This document shows, in pieces, positions 1 to 9,296 of a stretch of 64,000 nt of DNA (its first letter is position 1; each line of letters opens with the position of its first letter). Both the position numbers and the translations under genes were made by a program. This DNA is from Kiloniella litopenaei. Its GTDB lineage: Bacteria; Pseudomonadota; Alphaproteobacteria; Kiloniellales; Kiloniellaceae. The stretch spans positions 1-64,000 of the forward strand of contig NZ_LANI01000018.1 of assembly GCF_000982415.1 (NCBI RefSeq), written 5' to 3'. Under the pieces are notes generated by a model. That model had not been told where the DNA came from. It saw nothing but the letters and a program-made list of their open reading frames with translations, and searched no databases.

Positions 1-41
1 AAACACTATTGAGAGTTCTTCAGTAAACTCGTATAATAGGT

Positions 42-78
42 GAAGGCTGTGGGTTCTTGGGTACCCACAGCTTCTTTA
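42..78 (+). terminator. Rho-independent terminator of an upstream gene
   Basis: Nine-base arms GCTGTGGGT (46-54) and ACCCACAGC (63-71) enclose an 8-base loop and are followed by a short T-rich run. The position just before flaG suggests it ends a gene left of the window, possibly a flagellin, but that gene is not visible. Confidence 0.6.
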
Positions 79-117
79 AGATGATATATTTTAATTTAGG
101 AAAGAGGAGGAGGTCTG

Positions 118-516
118 ATGTCTGAAGTAACTATTTCAGGGCAACCTGCTCAACTTGCTCCAAAAATTTCAGCTTCTGGTTCTGGTGTATCGAAATCAAG
201 TTCAATCGGTGCGAATGCAACTCAAGCTGTTGTTAATGTTCGGAAGAGCATTGAGACGAAAATAGCAGAATCACCTAGTGCTCCAGTGGAGGCCAAGGCC
301 GTTTCAAATGGTGCAATTGATACTGCTGCGTCCCAGTTATCATCAAATATTGTGACTTACCGTGATAGTGAATCCGGTCGTTTAGTCGTACGTTTAATTG
401 ATGAGAAAAATAACGCTGTGATTTCTGAATTCCCAAGTAAGACGATGTTGGGTAACTACCCTAAACAGTCTAGTTTGCCGTCCTCAACTAATGTTAATCT
501 GGATACAGAAGCATAA
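118..516 (+). CDS. flaG: FlaG family flagellar protein
   Basis: This 132-residue protein has a low-complexity Ser/Ala-rich N-terminal half and a conserved C-terminal FlaG core at about residues 70-112 (DSESGRLVVRLIDEKN followed by ISEFPS). FlaG proteins are linked to filament length control and usually sit beside fliD. The ATG has a very strong purine-rich leader with GGAGGAGG at 106-113 and another GGA at 99-101. It heads flaG-fliD-fliS with a 51-base gap to fliD. The family call is confident; the molecular role in the cell is known only generally. Confidence 0.88.
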   Translation: MSEVTISGQPAQLAPKISASGSGVSKSSSIGANATQAVVNVRKSIETKIAESPSAPVEAKAVSNGAIDTAASQLSSNIVTYRDSESGRLVVRLIDEKNNAVISEFPSKTMLGNYPKQSSLPSSTNVNLDTEA

Positions 517-567
517 CTGGAATGCATCTTGCATTAGTGATGCTATGTTTTTTATTTGGAGCGAGAC

Positions 568-2256
568 ATGGAAGCTGGCACTTTAACATACGTTAATGGA
601 TCCCCACGAATTACTGGGCAGTATTCTGGGTTTGATACCAACGCTATTGTCGAAGCATCAATATTGGCTAAACGCCTTCCTGCTGTCAGGATGGAAAGTA
701 CGATTAGCAATAATGAAATTCGTACGGAAGCTTATGGTGAGCTTAATACACTTTTAACATCCCTGCGAAATTCATTGAACGGGTTACGTAATCCACCTGG
801 TTTAACTGGACGGGATAACAATGTTTTTGAAGCCAAAGCAGGCTTTCTAACCTCTTCTACAGCAACGCCTGCAACGGATATTCTGGGTGTTACATCTTCA
901 AACTCTGCTGCGGCTGGTGTATACGAGATAGAGGTTTTGCAAATTGCAACTGCAAATAAGATTTCTTCTGGTACTGTTGCAGATGCTACCGCGGCCCAAG
1001 GGGTAACAGATACAATAACATTAGGTGTATCAGGGGGCACAACAAAAGATATTTCTATTACTGCTGATATGTCGTTAAACGATATTGCGGGGGCGATCAA
1101 TGGTGTTTCAAATGATACTGGTGTAAGGGCGTCGGTCATCAAGGTTGGTGACAATGATTTTCGTTTGGTTCTGACGGCAGAAGAAACTGGCAAGGCCATT
1201 ACACTTTCTGGCGCGGGTAATTTTTTAAGTACCTATGGTGATGGCGCTGTCCTCACAGAGCTCCAGGCAGCCAACAAAGCTCAAATCAAAGTGGATGGTA
1301 TTGCTACAGTTATTGAGCGTGACACAAATAATATTACGGATGTGATAGATGGCGTTACAGTTCAGCTATATAAAGCTGAAGTCGGTAACCAAATTAAAGT
1401 AGAGATCAATAATAATTTAGGCGGTATTAAAACTGCTATTAGCGGGTTTGTTGATACCTATAACTCTTTGAGGGATCTGGTTAAGCAACAGCGGGATTTT
1501 GATCCTTCTTCCAGTTCGGGGACAAAGCCTGCTTTATACGGTGATGATATCTTAAGGCGTGTTGAACGCGCATTGAGTGGAATTGTTAGTACCGGCGCTG
1601 AAGGTGTAGATAGTAGTCAGATCAATACTCTCGCATTATTGGGCATTGAGCTTGACGATGATAATAAGCTGGTGATTGATAGTAACAAACTAGATGATGC
1701 TTTGGTGACCAATCTTGATGGTGTGCGGAGTGTATTTGAATTTACTTTTGAGCCAGATGATACGCGTCTTGCGATTATTTCTCGTACACAAGCAATCAAT
1801 GTTGATGATTTTTCTTTAGTCATTGATGGCATTGACGGTAGTGGAAATATCACTGGTGCATCTGTAACGGGATATGGCAATGTATTTGATATTTCAGGTA
1901 ATACACTCAAAGGACAAGTTGGTACTGCTTTTGAGGGAATGACAATGGTTTTTGTCGGTACGCCGGGAAGTGGGGCCCAAACAATTGAGGTGAAGACATC
2001 TTATGGTATCGCTGAAAATTTCTTCCACTCAATTGACGATTTCGTCAAGCCGGGATCAGGACAGCTTTCGACAAGGCTGCTTGAACTCGCTGATGCAAAC
2101 AAAGAATTGAATGAAAAAATTGTTGCCCTTGATGCGCGGTTAGAACTGACGCGTAATTTCTTAATAGAGAAGTATTCCCGTTTAGAACAGGTATTGGCGC
2201 AAGCTGATGCAATGAGAAAACAGCTTGAAGCACAAGCAAATGCTAGTAAAAATTAA
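568..2256 (+). CDS. fliD: Flagellar filament cap protein FliD (HAP2)
   Basis: FliD caps the growing filament and helps exported flagellin fold at the tip. The N-terminal coiled segment starts after ITGQYSGFDTNAIVEASI (near residues 14-31) and the C-terminal helix contains the heptad-like region LVTNLDG to LARADAM typical of FliD_C. Length is about 562 residues. A longer TTG start at 556 is possible, but GGAG at 558-561 is correctly spaced for the ATG at 568, so that start is preferred. It is followed 13 bases later by fliS. Many alphaproteobacteria lack FliD and FliS, so their presence here is lineage-informative. Confidence 0.93.
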   Translation: MEAGTLTYVNGSPRITGQYSGFDTNAIVEASILAKRLPAVRMESTISNNEIRTEAYGELNTLLTSLRNSLNGLRNPPGLTGRDNNVFEAKAGFLTSSTATPATDILGVTSSNSAAAGVYEIEVLQIATANKISSGTVADATAAQGVTDTITLGVSGGTTKDISITADMSLNDIAGAINGVSNDTGVRASVIKVGDNDFRLVLTAEETGKAITLSGAGNFLSTYGDGAVLTELQAANKAQIKVDGIATVIERDTNNITDVIDGVTVQLYKAEVGNQIKVEINNNLGGIKTAISGFVDTYNSLRDLVKQQRDFDPSSSSGTKPALYGDDILRRVERALSGIVSTGAEGVDSSQINTLALLGIELDDDNKLVIDSNKLDDALVTNLDGVRSVFEFTFEPDDTRLAIISRTQAINVDDFSLVIDGIDGSGNITGASVTGYGNVFDISGNTLKGQVGTAFEGMTMVFVGTPGSGAQTIEVKTSYGIAENFFHSIDDFVKPGSGQLSTRLLELADANKELNEKIVALDARLELTRNFLIEKYSRLEQVLAQADAMRKQLEAQANASKN

Positions 2257-2269
2257 AGAGGGATGATCT

Positions 2270-2746
2270 ATGTATTCTAATCCCTATGGTGCAAATGCAT
2301 ACTCTCAAGCTTCCAAAAATGTAGGCCCGCTAAAAGCAATTGTTATGTTGTACGAAGGTGCTATTCGTTTGATTAGCGAAGCCAAACGGGCACATGATGC
2401 TCAAGACTATGAGGCAAGGTTTATAGCGATTGACAAAGCATCTAAAATCATACTTGGCTTGCAGGGGCAACTGGATTTTGAAAATGGGGGGGACGTTTCC
2501 CCGATGCTTCACGAGTTTTATGATAGCTTGTTTATGAGAATGATGCAGGCTAACTCACGAAACCCGGAACCTATTTTTGAAGATGTTTTGATCAGTTTAA
2601 AGAATATGAAGGAAACATGGGCGGCTGTGGCCGAACAAGTTGGTGAAGGCAGCCAACCTGCGAGAGGTATTGGGGGAAAGCCTAATGATGTTTCACCTTC
2701 AAATGATAAAAATAGTCCTCCATCGAGCGCGTCGTTAAACGTGTAA
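2270..2746 (+). CDS. fliS: Flagellin export chaperone FliS
   Basis: FliS binds the C terminus of flagellin in the cytoplasm and prevents premature polymerisation before export. The sequence begins MYSNPYGANAYSQAS, followed by the helical core KAIVMLYEGAIRLISEAKRA (residues 23-42), both standard for the family. The last 30 residues are Pro/Ser-rich and look disordered. Length of 158 residues is slightly longer than usual because of this tail. It closes the flaG-fliD-fliS run; the glycosyltransferase gene starts 152 bases downstream. Confidence 0.93.
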   Translation: MYSNPYGANAYSQASKNVGPLKAIVMLYEGAIRLISEAKRAHDAQDYEARFIAIDKASKIILGLQGQLDFENGGDVSPMLHEFYDSLFMRMMQANSRNPEPIFEDVLISLKNMKETWAAVAEQVGEGSQPARGIGGKPNDVSPSNDKNSPPSSASLNV

Positions 2747-2898
2747 ATACTAGAAATTAGAAAGTTGTTCACACAATCCTCTAATGAGGCATTTGTCTTG
2801 AGGGGATATATTTTTATGCCCACTATACAAGTGCGATGTAAAATTTTAAGCTAGTTTTTTTATGACGTATTTATCAAAATTTAAAGCGTGGGGACCAG

Positions 2899-5235
2899 GT
2901 GAAGCAGGGCAAGAAATTCAACTACAAGGTTGAGAAAGCTGCAGAAGATACTTTGCAGTATCTTATGAACAGACAATTTGATAATGCATCTGAAATTGCT
3001 GCAAAAAATTTAAAGAAAAAGCATAAGCATCCTGTATTTTTGTTTGTAAAATCTGTTGATTCCCTTCTTCAGGGCGATGAAGTGTCATTCCGTTCACAGC
3101 TAGATGCGTTATTCAAGCTACCTTCTATAAGATACACAGATTATTATAACTTTGGTGTTTTCTTTCAACAGCACAAACTAGATGTTTTGGCTGTTGAGTG
3201 TTTTTCCGCCTGTGTGCAGCTTAAGCAGGACTTTTTTGAGGGACAAGAACAGTTAGGGAACTCTATTTTTAACCTGGGAGAGTATGAGAGCGCTCTGGGC
3301 GCTTATTCTGCTGCGTTAAAATTAAAGCCGAAAAGTAAAGAGCTTATCATTAGCGCGGGTAAATGTTGTTCGAAGTTGGGACATTATTCTGATGGGCTTG
3401 ATTATTATGAGAGCCTTCTTTTTGAACATCCTTTTGATAGCGATGTAAGGACAGGTTACGCGAGTTGTTTGATCGGTCTTGATCGTGAGGCAGAGGCCGT
3501 AGCATTTCTTGGAAAAGATATTGATAAATCTTACAAAGCTGAAAAAGACTATTATTTGTTGTCTTTGGTTTCCTATAACAATTCCAAACTGCACTCAGCT
3601 TTGAAGTTCGCAGCCAAAGGGCATGAAATAAATCCAGACTATCTGCCTGTCCTAAAGATGTACGGAACCTGTCTTGGGCGTTTGAATATTCATGGTTTAG
3701 CAATAGACATCTTAAAAAAGGCAATTGAGAAAGACCCAAATGATCCAGAGGTATTATATAACTGTGGAAACTCATTTCAGGGAATTGGAGAAATTGATCA
3801 AGCCAGAGAATATTATATGGAATGTTTGCGGATTAATCCGGAATATTACTTGGCCTTTAATAACTTGGGTTTTGGTTATAACTATCAAGGAGATATCAAG
3901 AAGGCTAAAGAGTGTTATGGCATTGCTTTAGAGCTCACTCCCAAAAGAGAGGATTTCCATAGTAATCTGCTATTCACAATTTTGCATGAAAAAGATAGCA
4001 GCCCTGAAGATCATTTGAGAGAAGCACGCGTGTGGCAGGATAAACATGCCATACCGGTTGATGAGAGAGTTAAAGAATATAAGTTTAATCCTGCCGAGGT
4101 GAAGAAGCTTCGTATCGGTTATATTTCCGGGGATTTTGGTGATCACGTTGCCGCTTACTATTGGTTACCAATTGCAGAGCATCATGACCGAGACAAATTT
4201 GATATTTTTCTTTACTCTCAAAAGCCTAGAGAAGATGAGTTATCCCAAAAAGTTAATGCAAAAATAGACACGATTTGCGACAAAAAAAGAGATGTCTTTA
4301 ACTTGTCCGACGAGGAATTATGTAAGCAAATTGTTGATGATCAGATTCATATTCTTGTTGATTTGTCAGGACATACTGGGGGGAACCGTTTGAGAGCCCT
4401 AACTTATAAACCTGCACCAGTTCAAGCAACATATATTGGTTATCCAGCAACAACAGGTTTGGAAACGATTGATTATTTTATAACTCAGCCAATACATACT
4501 CCAATAGAATCAGCAAAATATTTTTCTGAAAAACTGGTCCATACGCCCGGCTGCACCAGTTATAATATTCGAGATGCTGGCCGAAATGTACAATCTAAAC
4601 CTTTGCCTTATAAAAAGAACGGTTACGTAACATTTGGAAGTTTTAACCGTCCAAGTAAAATATCAGATGCTTGTATTGATACCTGGGTGGATGTGATTTC
4701 TGGCGTACCAAACTCTAGGCTTATTATTAAAAGCTCTGGAACTGCAGGAGATGAATTTAAAGACAAAATTATTGGGCGTATGAAAGCTCAGGGAATTTCT
4801 GCTGATCGTATAGATTTTCGAGGGCGTAGCAGTTACGAAGACTTTTTAGAAGAGATCAATGAGATTGATATAGGGTTGGATTCTTTCCCTTATACTGGCG
4901 CAACTACGTCATTTGATGCGCTGTTTATGGGACGTAGCTATATTACATTACGAGGAACCGGAGCTGTTCATGCGATTGTTGGCGCTACTTACTTGGAATA
5001 CTTTGGTCACCCGGAGTTCGTTGCCCATTCAACAGATGAATATGTCAAAATTGCTATTAATGCAGCGAAAAATATGTCCCAACTGGAAGACATTCGCCTG
5101 AAATTACGAGATACCTTTTTGCGTGAAATTGCAGGCAGTGGCCCAAGATTGTGTGCTGCTTTGGAGACAGCTTACCAGAAAATGTGGGATGTTTATATTT
5201 CTGGGGAAGAAAAAGACCATATTGTTATTGAATAA
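2899..5235 (+). CDS. TPR-containing O-GlcNAc transferase-like glycosyltransferase (GT41)
   Basis: The protein has tetratricopeptide repeats at about residues 75-350 followed by a SPINDLY/OGT-type GT41 catalytic domain from about residue 400. Motifs in order are GYISGDFGDH, VDLSGHTGGNRLRAL, QATYIGYPATTGLETIDY, GSFNRPSKIS and GLDSFPYTGATTSFDA. His416 and Lys587 correspond to the active-site His and Lys of human OGT (H498 and K842) by motif alignment. TPRs normally recruit the protein acceptor. The start is GTG with GGGG at 2890-2893. Its place directly after fliS suggests flagellin as acceptor, as for TPR-OGT proteins such as FlmG of Caulobacter; that is inference. Confidence 0.88.
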   Translation: MKQGKKFNYKVEKAAEDTLQYLMNRQFDNASEIAAKNLKKKHKHPVFLFVKSVDSLLQGDEVSFRSQLDALFKLPSIRYTDYYNFGVFFQQHKLDVLAVECFSACVQLKQDFFEGQEQLGNSIFNLGEYESALGAYSAALKLKPKSKELIISAGKCCSKLGHYSDGLDYYESLLFEHPFDSDVRTGYASCLIGLDREAEAVAFLGKDIDKSYKAEKDYYLLSLVSYNNSKLHSALKFAAKGHEINPDYLPVLKMYGTCLGRLNIHGLAIDILKKAIEKDPNDPEVLYNCGNSFQGIGEIDQAREYYMECLRINPEYYLAFNNLGFGYNYQGDIKKAKECYGIALELTPKREDFHSNLLFTILHEKDSSPEDHLREARVWQDKHAIPVDERVKEYKFNPAEVKKLRIGYISGDFGDHVAAYYWLPIAEHHDRDKFDIFLYSQKPREDELSQKVNAKIDTICDKKRDVFNLSDEELCKQIVDDQIHILVDLSGHTGGNRLRALTYKPAPVQATYIGYPATTGLETIDYFITQPIHTPIESAKYFSEKLVHTPGCTSYNIRDAGRNVQSKPLPYKKNGYVTFGSFNRPSKISDACIDTWVDVISGVPNSRLIIKSSGTAGDEFKDKIIGRMKAQGISADRIDFRGRSSYEDFLEEINEIDIGLDSFPYTGATTSFDALFMGRSYITLRGTGAVHAIVGATYLEYFGHPEFVAHSTDEYVKIAINAAKNMSQLEDIRLKLRDTFLREIAGSGPRLCAALETAYQKMWDVYISGEEKDHIVIE

Positions 5236-5385
5236 AGCCAATTAGAAAATTGGATCAGTTCAAAAAATAGCTGTTTGGAGAGCATTATTAGGTGATTACA
5301 AATCGTGCCATTATTGATCAACATCATGTATGGCATTGATTTTGCTTGGTAAAGGTAAGTTGGCTTTCATAAACAAGGGTTATCT

Positions 5386-6165
5386 ATGCTTGGTTCTTTT
5401 AATGATGAAGGGGTCTTTTTCGCCAAGAAAATAATCCCGAATGATTTGATTAACGGCTTACTTGAAGAAATTATTACCCTTTCGCAGGAAGAGAAAACTG
5501 TGAGGGGAGGGCAAGATGATCTCTTTTCTGCTGCTGAGTACAGTTTGCTTGAGTTACTTCAATCAGTACCCGCTGATGAATACTTCGCCTTGCTTAGAGC
5601 GATAAAGTCCTCAGTGTGGGTTAGGCAGATTGCTACATGTTCTGGGGTCGTTGAAATGGCTCGTAAACTGTTGAATTCTTCTCATATCTCCCAGCGAGGA
5701 AACCCAGTGTTGCATTTGACGGGGGATAGGTTCCAATTAAGTGATAAATCACTGGCTGCCCCCTGGCATCAAGATTGGCCTGCTTTACGCTCTTCGAAAA
5801 GGACCTTGGTTGTATGGGTTCCCTTGGGCGGAGCGGAAAATTCTGGTGCTTTAAAATTTAAGCTTGGCAGTCATAAAGCTGGTCTTATCAAGACGTCTGA
5901 AATAGAGGCTGTCTATGAAATTGATCCTGATGAAATTCAGAAGTACGAGACTGTGCAAAGAGGGGTACCTGTCGGAGATGCTGTCTTTTTTGACAGCCTG
6001 ACGGCCCATTCTTCTGAAGGTACGCAAAGGCTGCGCATGGCCCTTAGTTTTCGCTTTGAGGATCTCAGTTGTGATGAATGGAAGAAGCGGAAGTTTACAA
6101 GCTCGCATATTGATGGAATTGAAAAACGAGAGTTAACGGATGCAGAAAAAAACATTTTCTCCTAG
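5386..6165 (+). CDS. Phytanoyl-CoA dioxygenase (PhyH) family protein
   Basis: This is an Fe(II)/2-oxoglutarate-dependent oxygenase by motif. The proximal iron ligands are H128 and D130 in PWHQD, the distal ligand is H208 in LTAHSSEG, and R217 is a candidate 2-oxoglutarate carboxylate ligand. Length of 259 residues fits the family. Such enzymes hydroxylate or otherwise oxidise small molecules, sugars or lipids; the substrate cannot be read from the sequence. Its 3' end overlaps the next methyltransferase gene by 26 bases, which implies translational coupling. Confidence 0.82.
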   Translation: MLGSFNDEGVFFAKKIIPNDLINGLLEEIITLSQEEKTVRGGQDDLFSAAEYSLLELLQSVPADEYFALLRAIKSSVWVRQIATCSGVVEMARKLLNSSHISQRGNPVLHLTGDRFQLSDKSLAAPWHQDWPALRSSKRTLVVWVPLGGAENSGALKFKLGSHKAGLIKTSEIEAVYEIDPDEIQKYETVQRGVPVGDAVFFDSLTAHSSEGTQRLRMALSFRFEDLSCDEWKKRKFTSSHIDGIEKRELTDAEKNIFS

Positions 6166-6874
6166 TGAGGAAGGGGCACGAGCCGTAGAGAAGTATGCCG
6201 CCGTGCCTCAGTTTGAACGAGCGATTGAACGCTTAGATGGGCAGTTGCTTGATAACCCTTTTATGGTGACTCGATCGGGTTTGATTGCAAAGTTGCTCTT
6301 TCTCCATGATGTCTATGGGCGGATAAAAGATGTGCCAGGGGATATCATAGAACTGGGTGTTTGGTTAGGCCAATCACTTGTGATGTTTGAAAATCTACGG
6401 GCCATTCACGAGCCCTTTAACTCGTGCAGAACTATATACGGGTTTGATACTTTTGAAGGATATGTGGAAACCAGCGACCTTCCAATCGCCCAAAGTGAAA
6501 TTGATAAGTATACCCAGCCTGAAAGTTGGCAAGAGGAGATCGAAGCTCTTTTTGCGGCACATTGTTCTATAAATAATTCAAATACAAAATTAGAACTCAT
6601 TAAGGGAGACATACGGGAGACTCTTCCTGAATTCTCCCAAAATTATAATGGTTTCGCTGTATGTATCTTTGTGGATATCGCGACTTTTGAAACAACGGAA
6701 ATCGCAATCGCCTTTGCCAATGAACACTTGGTTAAAGGTGGGGTGTTGGTGATAGATGACTATGGTGATACCTATCCTGGGGTGATGAAATCCTTAAAAG
6801 CCAACGGTATCGATGGTTACGAATGTGAGCTTAATCCCTATTTCAAGACGAAGTTACTGCTGTGGAAAAAATAA
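6140..6874 (+). CDS. TylF/MycF-type sugar O-methyltransferase family protein
   Basis: The SAM-binding motif is IIELGVWLGQS (around residues 69-79), followed by the characteristic YGFDTFEGY and, later, GGVLVIDDYGDTYPG. TylF and MycF methylate sugar hydroxyls in a metal-dependent manner. In related proteins the segment before the GGVxxxDD motif usually reads DxD; here it reads VDIATFETT, so the second Asp is absent while the DD pair is kept. The 244-residue protein overlaps its neighbours at both ends (26 bases upstream, 13 bases downstream), placing it between two PhyH oxygenases in one translation-coupled operon. Substrate is unknown. Confidence 0.8.
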   Translation: MQKKTFSPSEEGARAVEKYAAVPQFERAIERLDGQLLDNPFMVTRSGLIAKLLFLHDVYGRIKDVPGDIIELGVWLGQSLVMFENLRAIHEPFNSCRTIYGFDTFEGYVETSDLPIAQSEIDKYTQPESWQEEIEALFAAHCSINNSNTKLELIKGDIRETLPEFSQNYNGFAVCIFVDIATFETTEIAIAFANEHLVKGGVLVIDDYGDTYPGVMKSLKANGIDGYECELNPYFKTKLLLWKK

Positions 6875-7647
6875 TTGAAAATGCTAAAGCCGCTTTTGAT
6901 AAAGACGGTGTTTTTGTTGCTGAGAAACTGTTGTCAAATGAACAGGTATCGAAGTTAAGAGAAGGCTTTTTGGCTTCACGTGAGTATTGCGCCAAGTTGC
7001 AAAAGAAGTATGAGCTGGATGCTCAGCAAACAGATACGGTTCACCACGTACTGTTCATGCATGAAATCTTTCAAGAGGTCCTTGATAACCCAGACTATAT
7101 GGCAATTGTTGAGACCTTCTTTGGAGGAAGTAAATTTGTCCTGAACTCCATTGGTGGGCAAAACAACAGAGGTGATGCAAACTATGCCTCTAACATTCAT
7201 CGGGATGTTCGCTTCTATACTCAAGATCGTCTGATGTTAAATACGATCCTAATTATTGATGATTTTACGGATACTAACGGTCCAACCGAGTTTTTACTGG
7301 GGTCTGACAAAGTTAAGGATAAACCCAGTGAAGAGAGCTTTAGTGAAAAGGCCGTATCATTAACCTGTCCTGCTGGCTCGATCATATTTTTTGATTCACG
7401 TATTTGGCATCGAGCTGGGAAAAGAAAGATCATAGGAGATGATCGGATAATTTTTACACCGATATTTGCGAGATCGTTCATCAAGCCCGGTTTTGACTAT
7501 TCTAAAGCACTACAGGCTTATGGCCTTGAAAAGGTTTCTGATAATATCAAGCAGTTGTGTAGTTATTACAGCGATATTCCGGCCTCTCACGATGAATGGT
7601 ATAACCTTAAAGAACGGCGATGTTATTTAGCGGGGCAGGATGATTGA
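6862..7647 (+). CDS. Second phytanoyl-CoA dioxygenase (PhyH) family protein
   Basis: The protein carries the HxD iron motif as H113-R-D115 in NIHRDVRFY and the distal histidine H183 in RIWHRAGKR, so the facial triad is intact. Length is 261 residues. The start is a GTG inside the end of the TylF-type gene, overlapping by 13 bases. It is only distantly similar to the PhyH protein at 5386-6165, so the two are likely to act on different positions or substrates rather than being a recent duplication. The reaction is not identifiable from sequence alone. Confidence 0.82.
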   Translation: MEKIIENAKAAFDKDGVFVAEKLLSNEQVSKLREGFLASREYCAKLQKKYELDAQQTDTVHHVLFMHEIFQEVLDNPDYMAIVETFFGGSKFVLNSIGGQNNRGDANYASNIHRDVRFYTQDRLMLNTILIIDDFTDTNGPTEFLLGSDKVKDKPSEESFSEKAVSLTCPAGSIIFFDSRIWHRAGKRKIIGDDRIIFTPIFARSFIKPGFDYSKALQAYGLEKVSDNIKQLCSYYSDIPASHDEWYNLKERRCYLAGQDD

Positions 7648-8365
7648 TCGTGAACTAACACAGGAAAACAAAGCCTGGGGTAATTCAAAATACGCGACAG
7701 ATTTTGATTACCTTATGCATGACTATGTTTTGAAGACACTTAGGCCGTTATTCTTGGGTAAAGAATGTGCCGAGTTAGGCTGTTATAAGGGAGAGATGAC
7801 GCGGAAGCTGTCTAAAGAATTTTCCAGTGTTACGGCCATTGATATTGAAGAGAAATACTGCGATATCATTAAGGGCATGGGGCTACAAAACGTGTCCGTA
7901 GTTCAGTCTGATTTTTCCAAATACCAAAACTACAATCAGTTTTCGGACCTGCTCTCTCTTCATAGTTTAGAGCATGTCGAGGATGATCTGGGGCTGCTTC
8001 GTCACATTCAGACTCATAAATCTTCAGATACGAGACTTCATATCGTTGTCCCCAATGGAACCTCTCTTTCTCGGCAGATCGCAGTAAATATGGGGTTCAT
8101 GTCTGAGCCCCTGGCCGTTACTGAGTTTGAAGAAGCAATTGGCCATCACAGGACATATAATCTGGAATTATTAAAAGATCTGGCTAGTAGGGCGGGGCTA
8201 AAAGTCATTAAGGCTGGTGGAATTATGCCAAAGATCTTTTCTAATTCTCAATACGATAAGGCATTGCAAGAAGGGATAATAGATAGAGCTTATCTTGATG
8301 CTGCTTATGCGTTAAGTGATGAAATTCCTGAGCTCTGTTCGTCCATCTATATAACTTGTAACTAG
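7640..8365 (+). CDS. Class I SAM-dependent methyltransferase
   Basis: Motif I is [12 protein letters not shown] (about residues 44-55), motif II is the [11 protein letters not shown] strand with acidic ribose-binding residues, and [12 protein letters not shown] is the post-II motif typical of Methyltransf_11/23 proteins. Length is 241 residues. It overlaps the preceding PhyH gene by 8 bases. Its stop codon lies in the palindrome ACTAGT, which also supplies the stop of the convergent gene on the other strand. The acceptor is unknown; operon context suggests a glycan or a small surface-linked metabolite. Confidence 0.8.
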
Positions 8366-9285
8366 TCAGTACTTTGTGGGGATACATGTATTATCCCTAT
8401 ACCACTCTTCCCAAAACCATTTCCGTTTATAAGAAGATAGAGATCATCGCCAATGTATAGGGGATAAGGGTAACTTGTCTGATAGGTAAATGCTGGGTGG
8501 TCGATCTCTATTTTATCTAATGTGCGCTCCCACCCCTCATCAACTTTTCTTGCAAAACCAACAGTATAACTGTTTGAGCCATCTCGAAAATCAGTCATAC
8601 CTCTGGAACAGAAACTTAAGAAGCTCTCACCGTTAAAAGAAAAAGCTATGGGCCTGGAAAAAACTTCTGAAGGGTAGATCGGGGGAATTGTTCTCTCGTA
8701 ACTACATTCTAGATTGTCGAGGCTTGGTCCAAAGGCAGATTTTACGTAATACTCTGGTTCATATCTGTCGGCAATTTTTTCCCAACGTTCTGTCGAAATG
8801 TAATAGGTTCTCAATCCTTCACTTTCTTGCACGACAAATGGGGTGACCGCGCTTGATGGATTTACCCTATCACGTGTTAAAAAAGGGCCTATGGGGATTT
8901 CCTCGACCTGAAAGAGCCCATCAACCAGCTCTAGGGTCAGGTAACCGGAAGCATTTAAATAGGCAGGTGTGCCGTTCAGCATGTTCCAACCGCTATAAAG
9001 GAGATGCCAGCTGTTATCTATCTCTAGAATTTGAGAAGGAATGGCACCGTCGGTGTCAAAAAAACCCACGCGATTAGGGTGGTAGAAATCGTCATCTTTG
9101 TGAATGATATTGAAATTCTTATCTAGCTTTTGATAGCAGATGTAAGATTTATTCTCCTCAGTTCGGTTAGAGAAAAACAGATGTATTTCATTGTCTAGTT
9201 CTAATGCGCAAGGAGACTGTGCGTAGCTCCGATCGATTTGCGGAGCAGGGAGTAATTTCTTTAGTTCGAAGTTTAAATGTCTCAT
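8362..9285 (-). CDS. Beta-propeller glycosidase-like protein (GH43/GH32-like fold)
   Basis: The 307-residue protein has repeated strand segments such as [30 protein letters not shown] and [10 protein letters not shown], like five-bladed propeller proteins of the GH43/GH32 superfamily and the N-terminal domain of glucosamine inositolphosphorylceramide transferases. No signal peptide is visible, so it is probably cytoplasmic. Family membership is by pattern resemblance only and a catalytic activity is not proven. It is the last gene of a minus-strand run after the WbqC and acetyltransferase genes (11-base gap) and converges on the methyltransferase gene. Confidence 0.6.
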
Positions 9286-9296
9286 GGCAAATATAA

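Noticed and set aside
556-567. TTG start extending FliD by four residues
   Set aside because: The TTG overlaps the ribosome site that is correctly spaced for the ATG at 568.
5238-5253. CCAATT/AATTGG hairpin after the OGT-like gene
   Set aside because: The stem is short and AT-rich with no T run, so it is not a supported terminator.
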